64,000 nt of DNA from Clostridium_AD estertheticum_D (GCF_018861295.1 NZ_JAHLDM010000001.1:310001-374000), one strand, 5' to 3'; positions 6,907 to 15,936 are shown, counted from the stretch's first letter. A program made the numbers and translations. The notes: a model not told the origin generated them from the sequence alone.

Positions 6907-8356
6907 AAGAAGTATAACTACTACACTAACAATAGGTTTTGTAATAATAATAATAATATCCACCCTATGCATAGGTGTAATTGGAATAAACATATTTAGA
7001 AATAACATATTTGCGATGAAAGAAAAAAATATCACTCTACATGCTCAGAAATTGGAAAGTAGACTAGAACCTTACATTGAAAATGGGATGGACTCAAAGG
7101 AGTATAAAGATATCTTAAAGGGAGTTAGTTCATTTGATAACACAAAAGTATGGATGATTAACTTAAAGGGTGAGATCAGAACAATTTATGAAAATGAAGA
7201 TAATGTTTTAAAGAAAAATCCAGACATTCAAGAGGTATATGCAGAAATTATTACAAGTGCGTTAGGTGGTAAATTAAAATCTATGCAAGGATACAATGCA
7301 TATTACGACGAGAATATGATGAGTGTTGCAGTACCAATTGCAAAAGGTGATAAAAGCATAATTGGAGTTATTATTGTGCATTCTTCAACGATAGATTTAT
7401 CAAATTCTATGAATGAATTTTTTATTTATTTGATTGCTGCAGTTATAGGTGAAGTAATAATTGCAGGTTTATTAGGTTTTTATTTTTCTAAAAACATAAC
7501 AAAACCTATTAAAATAATTAATGAAGCAGCTATGCAAATGACAGAAGGAAACTTTAAACTTAAGACAAATATATATCAAAAAGATGAGATTGGAGAGTTA
7601 TCAACTTCCTTTGATATATTATCATCAAGGCTGGAATATAACATTGGGCAGCAAGAGAAACTAGAGCAGATGAGAAAAGATTTTGTAGCAAATGTATCTC
7701 ATGAATTTAGAACGCCTCTAACTATAATAAGAGGGAATCTTGAAGGGTTATATGAGGGAGTAATACCAATGGAAGAGCATCATGATAATTATGTTACATT
7801 AATTAAAGAAACCAAAAGACTTGAGGCCATGGTAGCAGATTTGCTTAGTCTAAGTAAATTAGAATCTGGAAAAGTAGAGCTAAATTTACAAAAGCTTGAT
7901 ATTAAAGAAATACTACGAGATATAACACGTGTATTAAAACCAATAACAAAAGCAAAAAACATAGAACTAGAATTAATTGATGAGGGTAATTTGCCTCCAG
8001 TTTGGAGCGATTATGATAAACTTAAGCAACTATTGATAATTTTCATAGATAATGCAATTAAGTTTTCACATGTTAACAGCAAAATAAAGTTAGCTATAAT
8101 TTTAGAGAAGATAAATCAAGAGGACACTCTTTCAATAACAATAACCGATTATGGCATAGGAATTAGTAAGGAAGATATTCCTTTTATAGGGGAAAGATTT
8201 TATAAAGCAGATAAGGCTAGAAAATACTCGGGTAATAGTACAGGACTAGGTATTTCTATTGCTAAACACTTAATTACAATTTTAAATTGTAAACTTGAAA
8301 TAAAAAGTCAAATAAATGTGGGAACACAAATTAAAATAAAATTTTTAAAGTTTTAA
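6899..8356 (+). CDS. Sensor histidine kinase
   Basis: A 485-aa kinase with TM1 at about residues 8-32, an extracellular sensor loop of some 140 aa, TM2 at about 175-200 and a HAMP region. The dimerisation histidine is in 'VANVSHEFRTPL', with N box 'IIFIDNAIKFS', G1 'DYGIGIS' and G2 'STGLGISIAKHL'. ATG 6899 is preferred over an upstream in-frame start at 6875 because GAGG (6889-6892) is spaced 6 nt from it; it overlaps the regulator gene by 8 nt. The sensor loop shows no motif that would reveal the ligand. Confidence 0.94.
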   Translation: MIKRSITTTLTIGFVIIIIISTLCIGVIGINIFRNNIFAMKEKNITLHAQKLESRLEPYIENGMDSKEYKDILKGVSSFDNTKVWMINLKGEIRTIYENEDNVLKKNPDIQEVYAEIITSALGGKLKSMQGYNAYYDENMMSVAVPIAKGDKSIIGVIIVHSSTIDLSNSMNEFFIYLIAAVIGEVIIAGLLGFYFSKNITKPIKIINEAAMQMTEGNFKLKTNIYQKDEIGELSTSFDILSSRLEYNIGQQEKLEQMRKDFVANVSHEFRTPLTIIRGNLEGLYEGVIPMEEHHDNYVTLIKETKRLEAMVADLLSLSKLESGKVELNLQKLDIKEILRDITRVLKPITKAKNIELELIDEGNLPPVWSDYDKLKQLLIIFIDNAIKFSHVNSKIKLAIILEKINQEDTLSITITDYGIGISKEDIPFIGERFYKADKARKYSGNSTGLGISIAKHLITILNCKLEIKSQINVGTQIKIKFLKF

Positions 8357-8398
8357 TTAAAAATCCACTTATAAATTAGGTGGATTTATTTTTTTGCT

Positions 8399-8443
8399 TT
8401 GTCACAATTAGTCCACACTTTAATCTTTTCTAAATGATATTAT
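8399..8443 (+). promoter_or_regulatory. Promoter of SHOCT/polyferredoxin operon with 11-bp direct repeat
   Basis: TTGTCACAATTAGTCCACAC repeats 18 of 20 bases of the element at 6141. CACA occurs at 8403 and 8414, and TATTAT (-10) is at 8438-8443, again 35 nt after the first CACA. It links this operon to the two-component system upstream. Confidence 0.72.
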
Positions 8444-8472
8444 TATGTAAAGTGGCAGAAAGGAATGATTAT

Positions 8473-8793
8473 ATGAGGCATGGGCGTTATATGGGATACG
8501 GGTTTTATGGTTCTTATATATTATCTGTTTTAGTTATACTTATAATAATTTCGTTAGTAGTCTTTCTTTTATACAAAAGGCGTAAAAGTTACTCTTTTGA
8601 AAAAAGTATGGAAATATTAAAGGAGAGGTATGTTAGGGAAGAGATAAGTGTAGATGAGTTTAGAGAAAAAATACGCACAATTGAAGGAGTAGATGTAAAG
8701 GGACCATCAGTAATAACACTTGTAGACAGATATGTAAAAGGTGAAATTAACACAAATGAGTTTTTTATAATGTTAGAAGAAATAAAGAGATAA
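8473..8793 (+). CDS. Small membrane protein with SHOCT-like domains
   Basis: About 106 aa: a short Gly/Tyr/His-rich head, one membrane helix ('ILSVLVILIIISLVVFLL'), then two short helical modules of the SHOCT type ('EILKERYVREEISVDEFREK' and 'LVDRYVKGEINTNEFFIMLEEI'). SHOCT domains are oligomerisation modules in small membrane proteins. The start is ATG 8473, 8 nt from AGAAAGGA; the upstream in-frame start at 8434 falls inside the -10 region. It is the first gene before the polyferredoxin at 8818, from a promoter that shares its element with the adjacent two-component system. Confidence 0.8.
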   Translation: MRHGRYMGYGFYGSYILSVLVILIIISLVVFLLYKRRKSYSFEKSMEILKERYVREEISVDEFREKIRTIEGVDVKGPSVITLVDRYVKGEINTNEFFIMLEEIKR

Positions 8794-8817
8794 TAAATAT
8801 GATGGTGGGGGAGTATT

Positions 8818-9933
8818 ATGAAAAACAATAAATATTTAAAGTATTTAAGATGGTTATTATTGGCGTTTTTTCTTATTATGGTTACAAGAGAAGCTTATCT
8901 GCATCAGGTTCAAGGTGGAGGGGTAGCACCTTCAGTACACGCATTATGTCCATATGGAGCACTGGAAACCTTTTATAGTTTGGTATTTGGAGGAACTTTT
9001 TTACAAAAGATATTTTCAGGTACCATGATACTTTTGGGAATTACTTTAGTACTAGCAGTAATATTTAGAAGAGGTTTTTGTGGTTTAATATGTCCATTTG
9101 GAGCACTGCAAGAATTCTTTGGAATAATTGGGAAAAAGATATTTCATAAGAGATTTATTATGCCGATAGCAATAGACAAGCCTTTAAGATATTTAAAGTA
9201 TATTGTTTTAGTAGTTACTATATATTTTGCATGGAAAACAGCAGGACTTTGGATGGATCCATATGATCCTTGGGCAGCTTATGGACATCTGTCAGCGGGG
9301 TATGAAAGCTTAACTACTGAATATTTAGTTGGAACTATTGTATTAGTTATTATTTTGGTAGGTTCATTGCTTTATGATAGATTCTTTTGTAAGTACCTTT
9401 GCCCTATGGGGGCAGTATACGGTATTGTTTCGAAAATTAGTCCAAGTAAGATTGTTAGAGATAAAGACATATGCATTAATTGTAATTTATGTAGTAAAAG
9501 TTGCCCGATGAATATTGATGTAGCAGAAGTTGATAAGGTAATATCGACAGAATGTATTAGCTGCCAAGTATGTGTAATTACTTGTCCTAAAGTGGGTGCG
9601 CTTAAATATAAAACTGGTAAAAAAACATTGAAAACTTTAACTGTAATTATATTTGTAGTAGGCTTATTTTTTATGGGCGTATTTATAAGCAAAACGGTTG
9701 GAGTGTTTGAAGTATTGCCAAAGCAAATAACGCAAGAGTCACAAATAAATGTAGAAGAAATTAAAGGATATATGACAATTAAGGACGTTTCAATTGGAAC
9801 TAAAATTGAAATTGAAGAAGTATACAAGAAACTGGGAATTTCGGCATCTGTTCCAGAAAGTACTAAACTAAAGGATGTACAGAACTTTGTAGAAGGTTTT
9901 GAAGTAGAGGTTGCTAAAGAAAAATTAAAATAA
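8818..9933 (+). CDS. NapH/NosR-like 4Fe-4S polyferredoxin membrane protein
   Basis: 371 aa. Five or so membrane helices carry the periplasmic/cytoplasmic Cys motifs 'HALCPYGALE', 'CGLICPFGAL' and 'CKYLCPMGAVYG', followed by two 4Fe-4S clusters (CINCNLCSKSCPMN, CISCQVCVITCPKV). A further helix at about 285 leads into a C-terminal tail of about 80 aa ('IKGYMTIKDVSIGTKIEIEE') that resembles the small extracytoplasmic domain of some clostridial relatives. It probably links the quinone or flavin pool to a redox partner. It follows the SHOCT gene by 24 bp and shares its promoter. The electron partner is not identified. Confidence 0.88.
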   Translation: MKNNKYLKYLRWLLLAFFLIMVTREAYLHQVQGGGVAPSVHALCPYGALETFYSLVFGGTFLQKIFSGTMILLGITLVLAVIFRRGFCGLICPFGALQEFFGIIGKKIFHKRFIMPIAIDKPLRYLKYIVLVVTIYFAWKTAGLWMDPYDPWAAYGHLSAGYESLTTEYLVGTIVLVIILVGSLLYDRFFCKYLCPMGAVYGIVSKISPSKIVRDKDICINCNLCSKSCPMNIDVAEVDKVISTECISCQVCVITCPKVGALKYKTGKKTLKTLTVIIFVVGLFFMGVFISKTVGVFEVLPKQITQESQINVEEIKGYMTIKDVSIGTKIEIEEVYKKLGISASVPESTKLKDVQNFVEGFEVEVAKEKLK

Positions 9934-10050
9934 TTAAATATCTAGGTATACGGATAGATTTCGTGTATCTTTTTTATTTAATGGTAAAAATAAATGTTTA
10001 AATAATTTCAAATTTCTATTGCTTTTTATTTTATATGTGTTATTATATTA

Positions 10051-10075
10051 TTATATCGTAATATTAAGATATAAT
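10051..10075 (+). promoter_or_regulatory. Inverted repeat overlapping -10, likely ArsR-type operator
   Basis: TTATATC-N10-GATATAA (10051-10074) is a perfect 7-bp inverted repeat. TATAAT at 10070-10075 overlaps its right arm. It sits upstream of the rhodanese/ArsR/oxidoreductase operon, which encodes its own ArsR-type regulator. Confidence 0.6.
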
Positions 10076-10123
10076 AATATATAAAATTATAACATAAACT
10101 AAATTTTTAAGGAGGCATAAATT

Positions 10124-10447
10124 ATGTTTAATTCAGGAGTTAAAAATGTTAGTGCAGAAGAGGCATATAAGCTTATAAATGAAGATAAAGAATTTATTAT
10201 AATAGATGTAAGAACTAAAGAAGAATATGATAATGGACACATTCCAGGAGCGAAACTTGTTCCAGTGCAGATTCTTCCTATGAAACTTGCTGAACTGGGT
10301 GTTTATAAAGATAAGCCAGTACTTGTTTATTGTGCATCTGGTGGAAGAAGCCCAAGAGCAGTAGATACTTTGGCAAACAATGATTTTAAAAATATTTACC
10401 ATCTAAGTCATGGAATAGGTTCTTGGAGATATAGTTTATCTAGATAA
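10124..10447 (+). CDS. Single-domain rhodanese
   Basis: A 107-aa cytosolic rhodanese with 'IIDVRTKEEYDNGHIPGAK' and the active-site loop YCASGGRS, whose cysteine forms the persulfide. SD AAGGAGG before ATG 10124. It is followed by an ArsR-type regulator and a CoA-disulfide reductase-like fusion, all in one direction with short gaps, so this is a sulfane-sulfur operon. The family function (sulfur transfer between donors such as polysulfide and thiol acceptors) is well established; the natural donor here is not known. Confidence 0.92.
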   Translation: MFNSGVKNVSAEEAYKLINEDKEFIIIDVRTKEEYDNGHIPGAKLVPVQILPMKLAELGVYKDKPVLVYCASGGRSPRAVDTLANNDFKNIYHLSHGIGSWRYSLSR

Positions 10448-10481
10448 TGCCTAGATTGAAATTTAGGAAAGAGGAAGGGTT

Positions 10482-10766
10482 ATGGATACAGATTACATGA
10501 AATACATTGAAATTACGGATATCCTGAAAGTATTAGCGCATCCTATTAGGATGTGTTTAGTAAAAAGCATACTAGATCAAGGGCAATGTAATGTTTCCCA
10601 TATGCAGACTTGTCTAAAGGTTCCTCAATCCACTGTATCGCAACATCTACAGAAGTTAAGATATGCTGGTGTAATAGAGGGTCATCGAAATGGTCTTGAG
10701 GTTAACTATAAAATTAGAGATGAAAGAATAAAGAAGTTAATAAATTCGATTTTACTATTAAGATAA
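10482..10766 (+). CDS. ArsR-family regulator, probably sulfur-responsive
   Basis: A 94-aa winged-helix repressor ('LAHPIRMCLVKSIL', recognition helix 'VPQSTVSQHLQKLRYAGVI'). Cysteines occur in 'RMCLV', 'GQCNV' and 'QTCLK'. The ELCVCDL metal site of classical ArsR is absent. BigR/SqrR-type ArsR members sense persulfide through a cysteine pair, and the neighbours (rhodanese, CoADR-like fusion, thioredoxin) suggest that role here; this is inference. The inverted repeat at 10051-10074 is its likely operator. Confidence 0.85.
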   Translation: MDTDYMKYIEITDILKVLAHPIRMCLVKSILDQGQCNVSHMQTCLKVPQSTVSQHLQKLRYAGVIEGHRNGLEVNYKIRDERIKKLINSILLLR

Positions 10767-10802
10767 TAAATAAATTACGAGAATACGAGGAGGAAAATAA
10801 TT

Positions 10803-13283
10803 ATGATAAAAAAAACATTAATCGTTGGTGGCGTTGCAGGTGGAGCTTCAACGGCAGCTAGACTTAGAAGGCTTGATGAAAATGCAGAGATAATTATGTT
10901 TGAAAGAGATGAATACATTTCTTTTGCAAATTGTGGACTGCCTTATTACATTGGTGAAACTATAAAAGATAGAGATAAGCTTTTAGTACAAACGCCTGAG
11001 AGTATGAATGCTAGATTTAATATAGATGTAAGAAATAACAGCGAAGTAGTAGCAATTGATATTAATAAAAAGGTCGTGACAGTTAACAGTAAGGTACGTG
11101 GTACTTACGAGGAAAGCTATGATTATTTAGTGTTATCACCAGGAGCAAAAGCAATTAAACCTAATATCGAGGGCATAAACAGTGAGAGAATATTTACATT
11201 AAGAAATATACCAGATACTGATAACATTAAAGCATATGTGGATAAAAAGAAGATTAACAGTGCTGTAGTTGTTGGTGGCGGATATGTTGGCGTGGAAATG
11301 GTCGAAAACTTAAAGGAAAGAGGACTAAAGGTTACTTTAGTAGAAGCAGCACCTCACATATTGGCTCCTTTTGATACTGATATTGTTTTAAACGTTGAAA
11401 AAGAAATTTCAGATAATGGTGTGGAAATAATTTTAAATGACGGAGTTAAAGCATTTAGAGATACTGAAAATGGTATTGAAATAACTTTAAATAGTGGTAC
11501 AAAATTAAGTGCTGATATGATAATACTCGCAATAGGAGTATTCCCTGATACTAAATTTGCAAAAGATGCTGGAATTAAAGTAGGCCCCAAAGGGCACATC
11601 TTAGTAAATGATAAAATGGAAACTAGTGCAGAGGGAGTATTTGCAGTAGGTGACGCTATAGAAGTTATAGATTTTGTAAATAAGACTAATACGGCAATAC
11701 CACTCGCTGGACCTGCAAATAAGCAAGGAAGAATTGCAGCTGATAATATAGCAGGTTTAAATTCTATCTATAAAGGAACTCAAGGCACTGCAATTTTAAA
11801 GGTCTTTGGACTTACAGCAGCAAGTACTGGGAATAATGAAAGAACTTTAACTAGACTTAATATTTCTTATAAAGTTATACTAGTTCATCCAGTTTCCCAT
11901 GCTTCTTACTATCCAGGTGCGCTTCCTATGACATTAAAACTTATTTTTAATGAGCAAGGTAAAATACTTGGAGCTCAAGGTGTTGGTTATGATGGAGTTG
12001 ATAAGAGAATAGATGTACTTGCTACAGTTATTAGACTTGGTGGAACAGTTGACGATTTAACGGAATTAGAACTTTCATATGCACCGCCATTCTCATCTGC
12101 TAAAGATCCAGTAAACATGGCAGGATTTGTTGCACAAAATGTGCTCGCTGGAAGAATGGAAGTACTCACAACTGATGAGTTTAGTACTTATGATAGAGAA
12201 AATGCTGTAGTATTAGATGTTCGTACTGAAATAGAATTTGATAATGGACATATTGAGGGTGCTATAAATATTCCAGTAGATAATCTTCGCGAAAGAATTG
12301 GCGAACTTGATAAAAACAAAGAGATTATTGAATATTGTCAAGTAGGTCTCAGAGGATATGTAGCTTCTAGAATTTTAACTCAAAAGGACTTTAAGGTTAA
12401 AAACTTAACTGGAGGATATAAATCAGTTTTAAGTTCAGAATTCAAGCCTAATAAGACCGGAGATAGTGATAAAATAAAAAGACAGAAAATAGACCCTGAC
12501 ACTCAGGTTATAAGGGATGAAGTAGCTATAGAAGCTGACAAGTATGATAAACTTCTCGATGCATGTGGATTATGTTGCCCAGGCCCATTAATTCAAGTTA
12601 AGGCTAGTATTGATGAATTAAATGACGGTCAAATATTAAAAGTAACAGCATCAGACCCCGGTTTTTATGAGGATATTAGATCTTGGTGTACTAAAACAAA
12701 TAATGAATTATTGGATTTAAGAAAAGAAAAAGGTATGGTTTTTGCATTTATAAAAAAAAAAGATAACAAAATAGCTTCGGAAAGTAGGTCTTTTCCATCA
12801 GAGGCAAGTGAAAAAAACAATAAAACCATGGTAGTATTTAGTGGTGATTTAGATAAAGCCATCGCTGCCTTTATTATTGCAAATGGAGCAGTTGCAATGG
12901 GTAGTAAAGTTACTATATTATTTACATTTTGGGGTCTTAACATTATAAGAAAACCTGAAAAAGTATCTGTTAAAAAGGGAATGATTGATTCAATGTTTGG
13001 ATTTATGATGCCAAGGGGCAGCAAAAAGCTTAAACTTTCTCAAATGAACATGATGGGTATCGGAGCTAAAATGATCCGATCAGTAATGAAAAATAAAAAT
13101 ATAAGTTCTCTTGAAGACTTAATAAAATCAGCAATTGATAGCGGAGTGGAAGTGGTTGCTTGCTCAATGTCCATGGATGTTATGGGAATTACAAAGGAAG
13201 AACTTATTGACGGAGTAAAAATTGGCGGAGTTGGTTATTACCTAGGTCAAACTGAAGATTCAAATGTAAATCTATTTATATAA
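10803..13283 (+). CDS. CoA-disulfide reductase/NADH-persulfide reductase fused to rhodanese, TusA and DsrE-like domains
   Basis: An 826-aa multidomain protein. Residues 1-450 are an FAD/NAD(P)H pyridine-nucleotide disulfide oxidoreductase ('GGVAGGASTAARLRR'; redox Cys in 'SFANCGLPYY'; 'VVGGGYVGVEM'; 'AVGDAIEV'). About 460-550 is a rhodanese domain (active Cys in 'IEYCQVGLRGY'). About 580-650 is a TusA-like sulfur carrier ('CGLCCPGPLIQVK'). About 670-826 is a DsrE-like domain ending with a conserved Cys in 'VVACSMSMDV'. Relatives reduce CoA-persulfides, polysulfide or elemental sulfur. The chain of four thiol centres suggests sulfur is handed along the polypeptide. SD AGGAGG; third gene of the rhodanese operon, 21 bp before thioredoxin. 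Confidence 0.93.
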   Translation: MIKKTLIVGGVAGGASTAARLRRLDENAEIIMFERDEYISFANCGLPYYIGETIKDRDKLLVQTPESMNARFNIDVRNNSEVVAIDINKKVVTVNSKVRGTYEESYDYLVLSPGAKAIKPNIEGINSERIFTLRNIPDTDNIKAYVDKKKINSAVVVGGGYVGVEMVENLKERGLKVTLVEAAPHILAPFDTDIVLNVEKEISDNGVEIILNDGVKAFRDTENGIEITLNSGTKLSADMIILAIGVFPDTKFAKDAGIKVGPKGHILVNDKMETSAEGVFAVGDAIEVIDFVNKTNTAIPLAGPANKQGRIAADNIAGLNSIYKGTQGTAILKVFGLTAASTGNNERTLTRLNISYKVILVHPVSHASYYPGALPMTLKLIFNEQGKILGAQGVGYDGVDKRIDVLATVIRLGGTVDDLTELELSYAPPFSSAKDPVNMAGFVAQNVLAGRMEVLTTDEFSTYDRENAVVLDVRTEIEFDNGHIEGAINIPVDNLRERIGELDKNKEIIEYCQVGLRGYVASRILTQKDFKVKNLTGGYKSVLSSEFKPNKTGDSDKIKRQKIDPDTQVIRDEVAIEADKYDKLLDACGLCCPGPLIQVKASIDELNDGQILKVTASDPGFYEDIRSWCTKTNNELLDLRKEKGMVFAFIKKKDNKIASESRSFPSEASEKNNKTMVVFSGDLDKAIAAFIIANGAVAMGSKVTILFTFWGLNIIRKPEKVSVKKGMIDSMFGFMMPRGSKKLKLSQMNMMGIGAKMIRSVMKNKNISSLEDLIKSAIDSGVEVVACSMSMDVMGITKEELIDGVKIGGVGYYLGQTEDSNVNLFI

Positions 13284-13303
13284 TAAAAAAGGGAGAGGTT
13301 AAA

Positions 13304-13621
13304 ATGATAAAACAAATAAGTGATAAAAGTTTTCATAGTGAAGTATATAGTTCTGATAGGGCTGTAGTTGTAGATTTTTGGGCACCATGGTGTGGACCTT
13401 GTAAAATGTTAGGACCTGTTATGGAACAACTTGATAAGGAATATGATGGTAAAATAAAATTTGTAAAGATTGATGTAGATGAAAATCCTGAAATATCATC
13501 AAAGTATAGTATCTCAAGCATACCTACAATAATGGTATTCAAGAATAAAGTAGTAGAAGATAAGCTTGTAGGTTTCTCTCCTAAAAATGTGTTAGAGGAT
13601 AAGCTTAAGAAATATGTATAG
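13304..13621 (+). CDS. trxA: Thioredoxin
   Basis: A 105-aa classical thioredoxin: 'VVVDFWAPWCGPCKM' active site (CGPC), 'VDVDENPEISSKYSISSIPT' with the cis-Pro, and a final helix. It lies 21 bp after the persulfide-reductase fusion with SD GGGAGAGG, and so probably regenerates thiols in that operon. A hairpin terminator follows. Confidence 0.93.
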   Translation: MIKQISDKSFHSEVYSSDRAVVVDFWAPWCGPCKMLGPVMEQLDKEYDGKIKFVKIDVDENPEISSKYSISSIPTIMVFKNKVVEDKLVGFSPKNVLEDKLKKYV

Positions 13622-13688
13622 GTACTAGTAATATTAAAGTTTATAAAGGTTGAAATGACTCCAATTAAATAGAGATTTCGTTTAAAAT

Positions 13689-13728
13689 ACCACACTCCTA
13701 TAATTGTTATAGAAGTGTGGTATTTTTA
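13689..13728 (+). terminator. Terminator of sulfur operon
   Basis: ACCACAC...GTGTGGT stem with inner CTATAA/TTATAG pairing, followed by ATTTTTATTG. It lies between trxA and the convergent LysR gene. Confidence 0.8.
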
Positions 13729-13763
13729 TTGTTTTTATTTTAGATTATAAAAAAATCACACTG

Positions 13764-14633
13764 TTATTCTGTGCATAGTTTTAAAAATTCTATAGATGAA
13801 GAGGTTAAAAACTTATTTTTATGATAAATAATATAAAATTTGCGTTTTAAATTAATATCCACTACATTTAGTTTGCTAATAGTGCCCTTTTTTATAAAAT
13901 TTTGAACTAAGCGTAAAGGAAGTATTGCGATACCTAGTCCATTAGATACGCCATTTATAATAGCTTCTGTACTTATGCTTTCCCATATTGGAATAGCAGA
14001 AAAGCCATGAAGTAGTAAGACAGAATCAGCAAGTTCGCGTGTGCCACTATTTTTTTCTCTCATTAAAAACTTTTGAGTTTCCAAATCTTTAACCGAAATG
14101 ACTTCTTTTTTTAAAAGAGGATTATTTAAACTACATATAACTACAAGTTCATCATTTAAAAAACTTTTAGAAATGAGGTTCTTTGAGTGAATTATTCCTT
14201 CAATAAGAGCAAAATCTAATTTATTGTCTAATACCAAATTTTCTATTATATCAGAATTATTTATAGTTACAAAGGTTTGAATATTGGGGTATTTAGATGA
14301 AAATTGTTTTATATAGTTTGGCATTAAATGAGTACCGATAGTAATACTAGAACCGATTCTAAGGGCCCCAATTGTATCTGAATTTCGAATAGTTGTTTCT
14401 AATTCATCAAATAGAGATGTTATGTGAAGAGCATAACTTAATACCATTTTACCAACTTCGGTTAGATAAAGCTTTTTAGATAGACGGTCAAATAGTTTAA
14501 CACCATAATAATTTTCCATTTTTTTTATTGCGGTACTGATTGCAGGTTGGGAAATATACATTTTCTTGGCAGCTAGTGTAATACTACTATTTTGACAAAC
14601 AGCAACAAATATTTTCATATGTCTTAAGTTCAT
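13764..14633 (-). CDS. LysR-family regulator (of chromate transporter)
   Basis: A 289-aa LysR protein: N-terminal HTH ('VCQNSSITLAAKKMYISQPAISTAIKKME') and a substrate-binding domain of the CysL/CbbR type. ATG 14633 was chosen because GGGGAGG (14650-14644) precedes it; the in-frame start 32 codons upstream lacks an SD and encodes non-conserved residues. It is divergent from the chromate transporter pair, with a perfect palindrome (14657-14672) between them, so it probably controls that pair and itself. The effector is unknown. Confidence 0.9.
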   Translation of the reverse strand: MNLRHMKIFVAVCQNSSITLAAKKMYISQPAISTAIKKMENYYGVKLFDRLSKKLYLTEVGKMVLSYALHITSLFDELETTIRNSDTIGALRIGSSITIGTHLMPNYIKQFSSKYPNIQTFVTINNSDIIENLVLDNKLDFALIEGIIHSKNLISKSFLNDELVVICSLNNPLLKKEVISVKDLETQKFLMREKNSGTRELADSVLLLHGFSAIPIWESISTEAIINGVSNGLGIAILPLRLVQNFIKKGTISKLNVVDINLKRKFYIIYHKNKFLTSSSIEFLKLCTE

Positions 14634-14656
14634 ATTAATTATACCTCCCCATATAT

Positions 14657-14672
14657 ATAACCATTTGGTTAT
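14657..14672. promoter_or_regulatory. Palindrome between LysR and chromate transporter
   Basis: ATAACCATTTGGTTAT is a perfect 7-2-7 palindrome between divergent starts, the usual place for a LysR-type operator. Confidence 0.6.
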
Positions 14673-14744
14673 GTATATTATTATATAATAGTATTTTACG
14701 TATAGTTTTGCAAGAGTTATAATTGTCATTGGAGGTGGAACTAA

Positions 14745-15323
14745 ATGAAAAAAGACGCGAAATTCTATTTAAAGTTATTTACCTCAACCTTATATTTAAG
14801 TTCATTTACCTTTGGTGGAGGCTTTGTTATTATTCCTCTAATGAAAAAGAAATTTGTGGATGAATATAAATGGATTGAAGAAAAAGAAATGCTTGATTTA
14901 GCAGCTATTGCACAATCAGCACCAGGTGCAATAGCTGTAAATGCAGCAATAATAGTAGGTTATCGTTTGTCAGGAGTATTAGGTGCTATGATAACGATAA
15001 TAGGCACAGTATTACCGCCATTAATTATATTATCAATTATATCGGTCGCATACACAGCATTTAGGGATAGTTTAATTGTTAAATATATACTGCGTGGAAT
15101 GCAAGCAGGAGTTGCAGCAGTTATTATTGATGTAGTAATTAGTATGGCTATTTCCCTTTTTAAAGAAAAAAAATTATTGCCTATTATGACTATGATAGGT
15201 GCTTTTATAGCTACATTTATTCTAAACATTAATGTTATTATAATAATTTTAACAAGCGGTATAATGGGAGCTATTTCTATTTATTATTCAAAGCACATAG
15301 AAAAAGTCGGTGATTTAAAATGA
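14745..15323 (+). CDS. chrA: Chromate transporter, first half-protein
   Basis: A 192-aa CHR-family half transporter: 'SSFTFGGGFVIIPLMKKKFV' and 'AAIAQSAPGAIAVNAA' are the CHR hallmarks, followed by four or more helices. In many Firmicutes ChrA is split in two genes that act together, as here: the second half starts at 15320 with an ATGA overlap. The family exports chromate, but short-CHR pairs may carry other oxyanions; with a divergent LysR and a sulfur-rich neighbourhood a sulfur oxyanion is possible. SD GGAGGTGG. Confidence 0.9.
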   Translation: MKKDAKFYLKLFTSTLYLSSFTFGGGFVIIPLMKKKFVDEYKWIEEKEMLDLAAIAQSAPGAIAVNAAIIVGYRLSGVLGAMITIIGTVLPPLIILSIISVAYTAFRDSLIVKYILRGMQAGVAAVIIDVVISMAISLFKEKKLLPIMTMIGAFIATFILNINVIIIILTSGIMGAISIYYSKHIEKVGDLK

Positions 15324-15895
15324 TATATCTAAAAATATTTTGGAGCTTTTTTCAAATTGGATTATTTAGTGTTGGTGGTGGTTATGCTGCTATGCCATTA
15401 ATTCAAAATCAGGTTGTTACTATACACGGTTGGCTATCAATGAATGAATTTGCAGATGTTATAACAATATCTCAGATGACACCTGGGCCAATAGCTATTA
15501 ATTGTGCTACATTTGTAGGTACACGAATTGCTGGAATGCCAGGTGCAATCGTGGCAACGATAGGATGCGTTTTCCCATCTTGTGTTATTGTTCTTTTTCT
15601 GGCTTATCTATATTACAAATATAAAAGATTATCCATAGTTCAAGGGGTTTTGAATGGATTAAGACCAGCTGTTATAGCAATGATAGGCTCTGCAGGTTTA
15701 ATTTTGTTAATATTAGCATTCTGGAATGGCAAGGGTATATCAAGTAACCCTGAAAATATAGATGGTATATCGGTGGGACTATTTACGATTGCAATTATTA
15801 TTCTTAGAAGGTGGAAGGTAAATCCCATTTTTATAATGATTGGGACAGGTGTTGTTGGTTTGTGTATTTATTCAATATGTTACTCCTTTCTATAA
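15320..15895 (+). CDS. chrA: Chromate transporter, second half-protein
   Basis: A 191-aa partner of the preceding half transporter: 'GLFSVGGGYAAMPLIQNQVV' and 'VITISQMTPGPIAINCATFVG' are the CHR motifs in their second-half form. It overlaps the first gene by 4 nt (ATGA), so translational coupling should give equal amounts. It lies in the inner membrane as a presumed heterodimer. A weak hairpin-less AT stretch separates it from the convergent methyltransferase. Confidence 0.9.
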   Translation: MIYLKIFWSFFQIGLFSVGGGYAAMPLIQNQVVTIHGWLSMNEFADVITISQMTPGPIAINCATFVGTRIAGMPGAIVATIGCVFPSCVIVLFLAYLYYKYKRLSIVQGVLNGLRPAVIAMIGSAGLILLILAFWNGKGISSNPENIDGISVGLFTIAIIILRRWKVNPIFIMIGTGVVGLCIYSICYSFL

Positions 15896-15936
15896 AAAAT
15901 ATGATATCAATAAAGGTAGCATATTTTTAAATTCAA

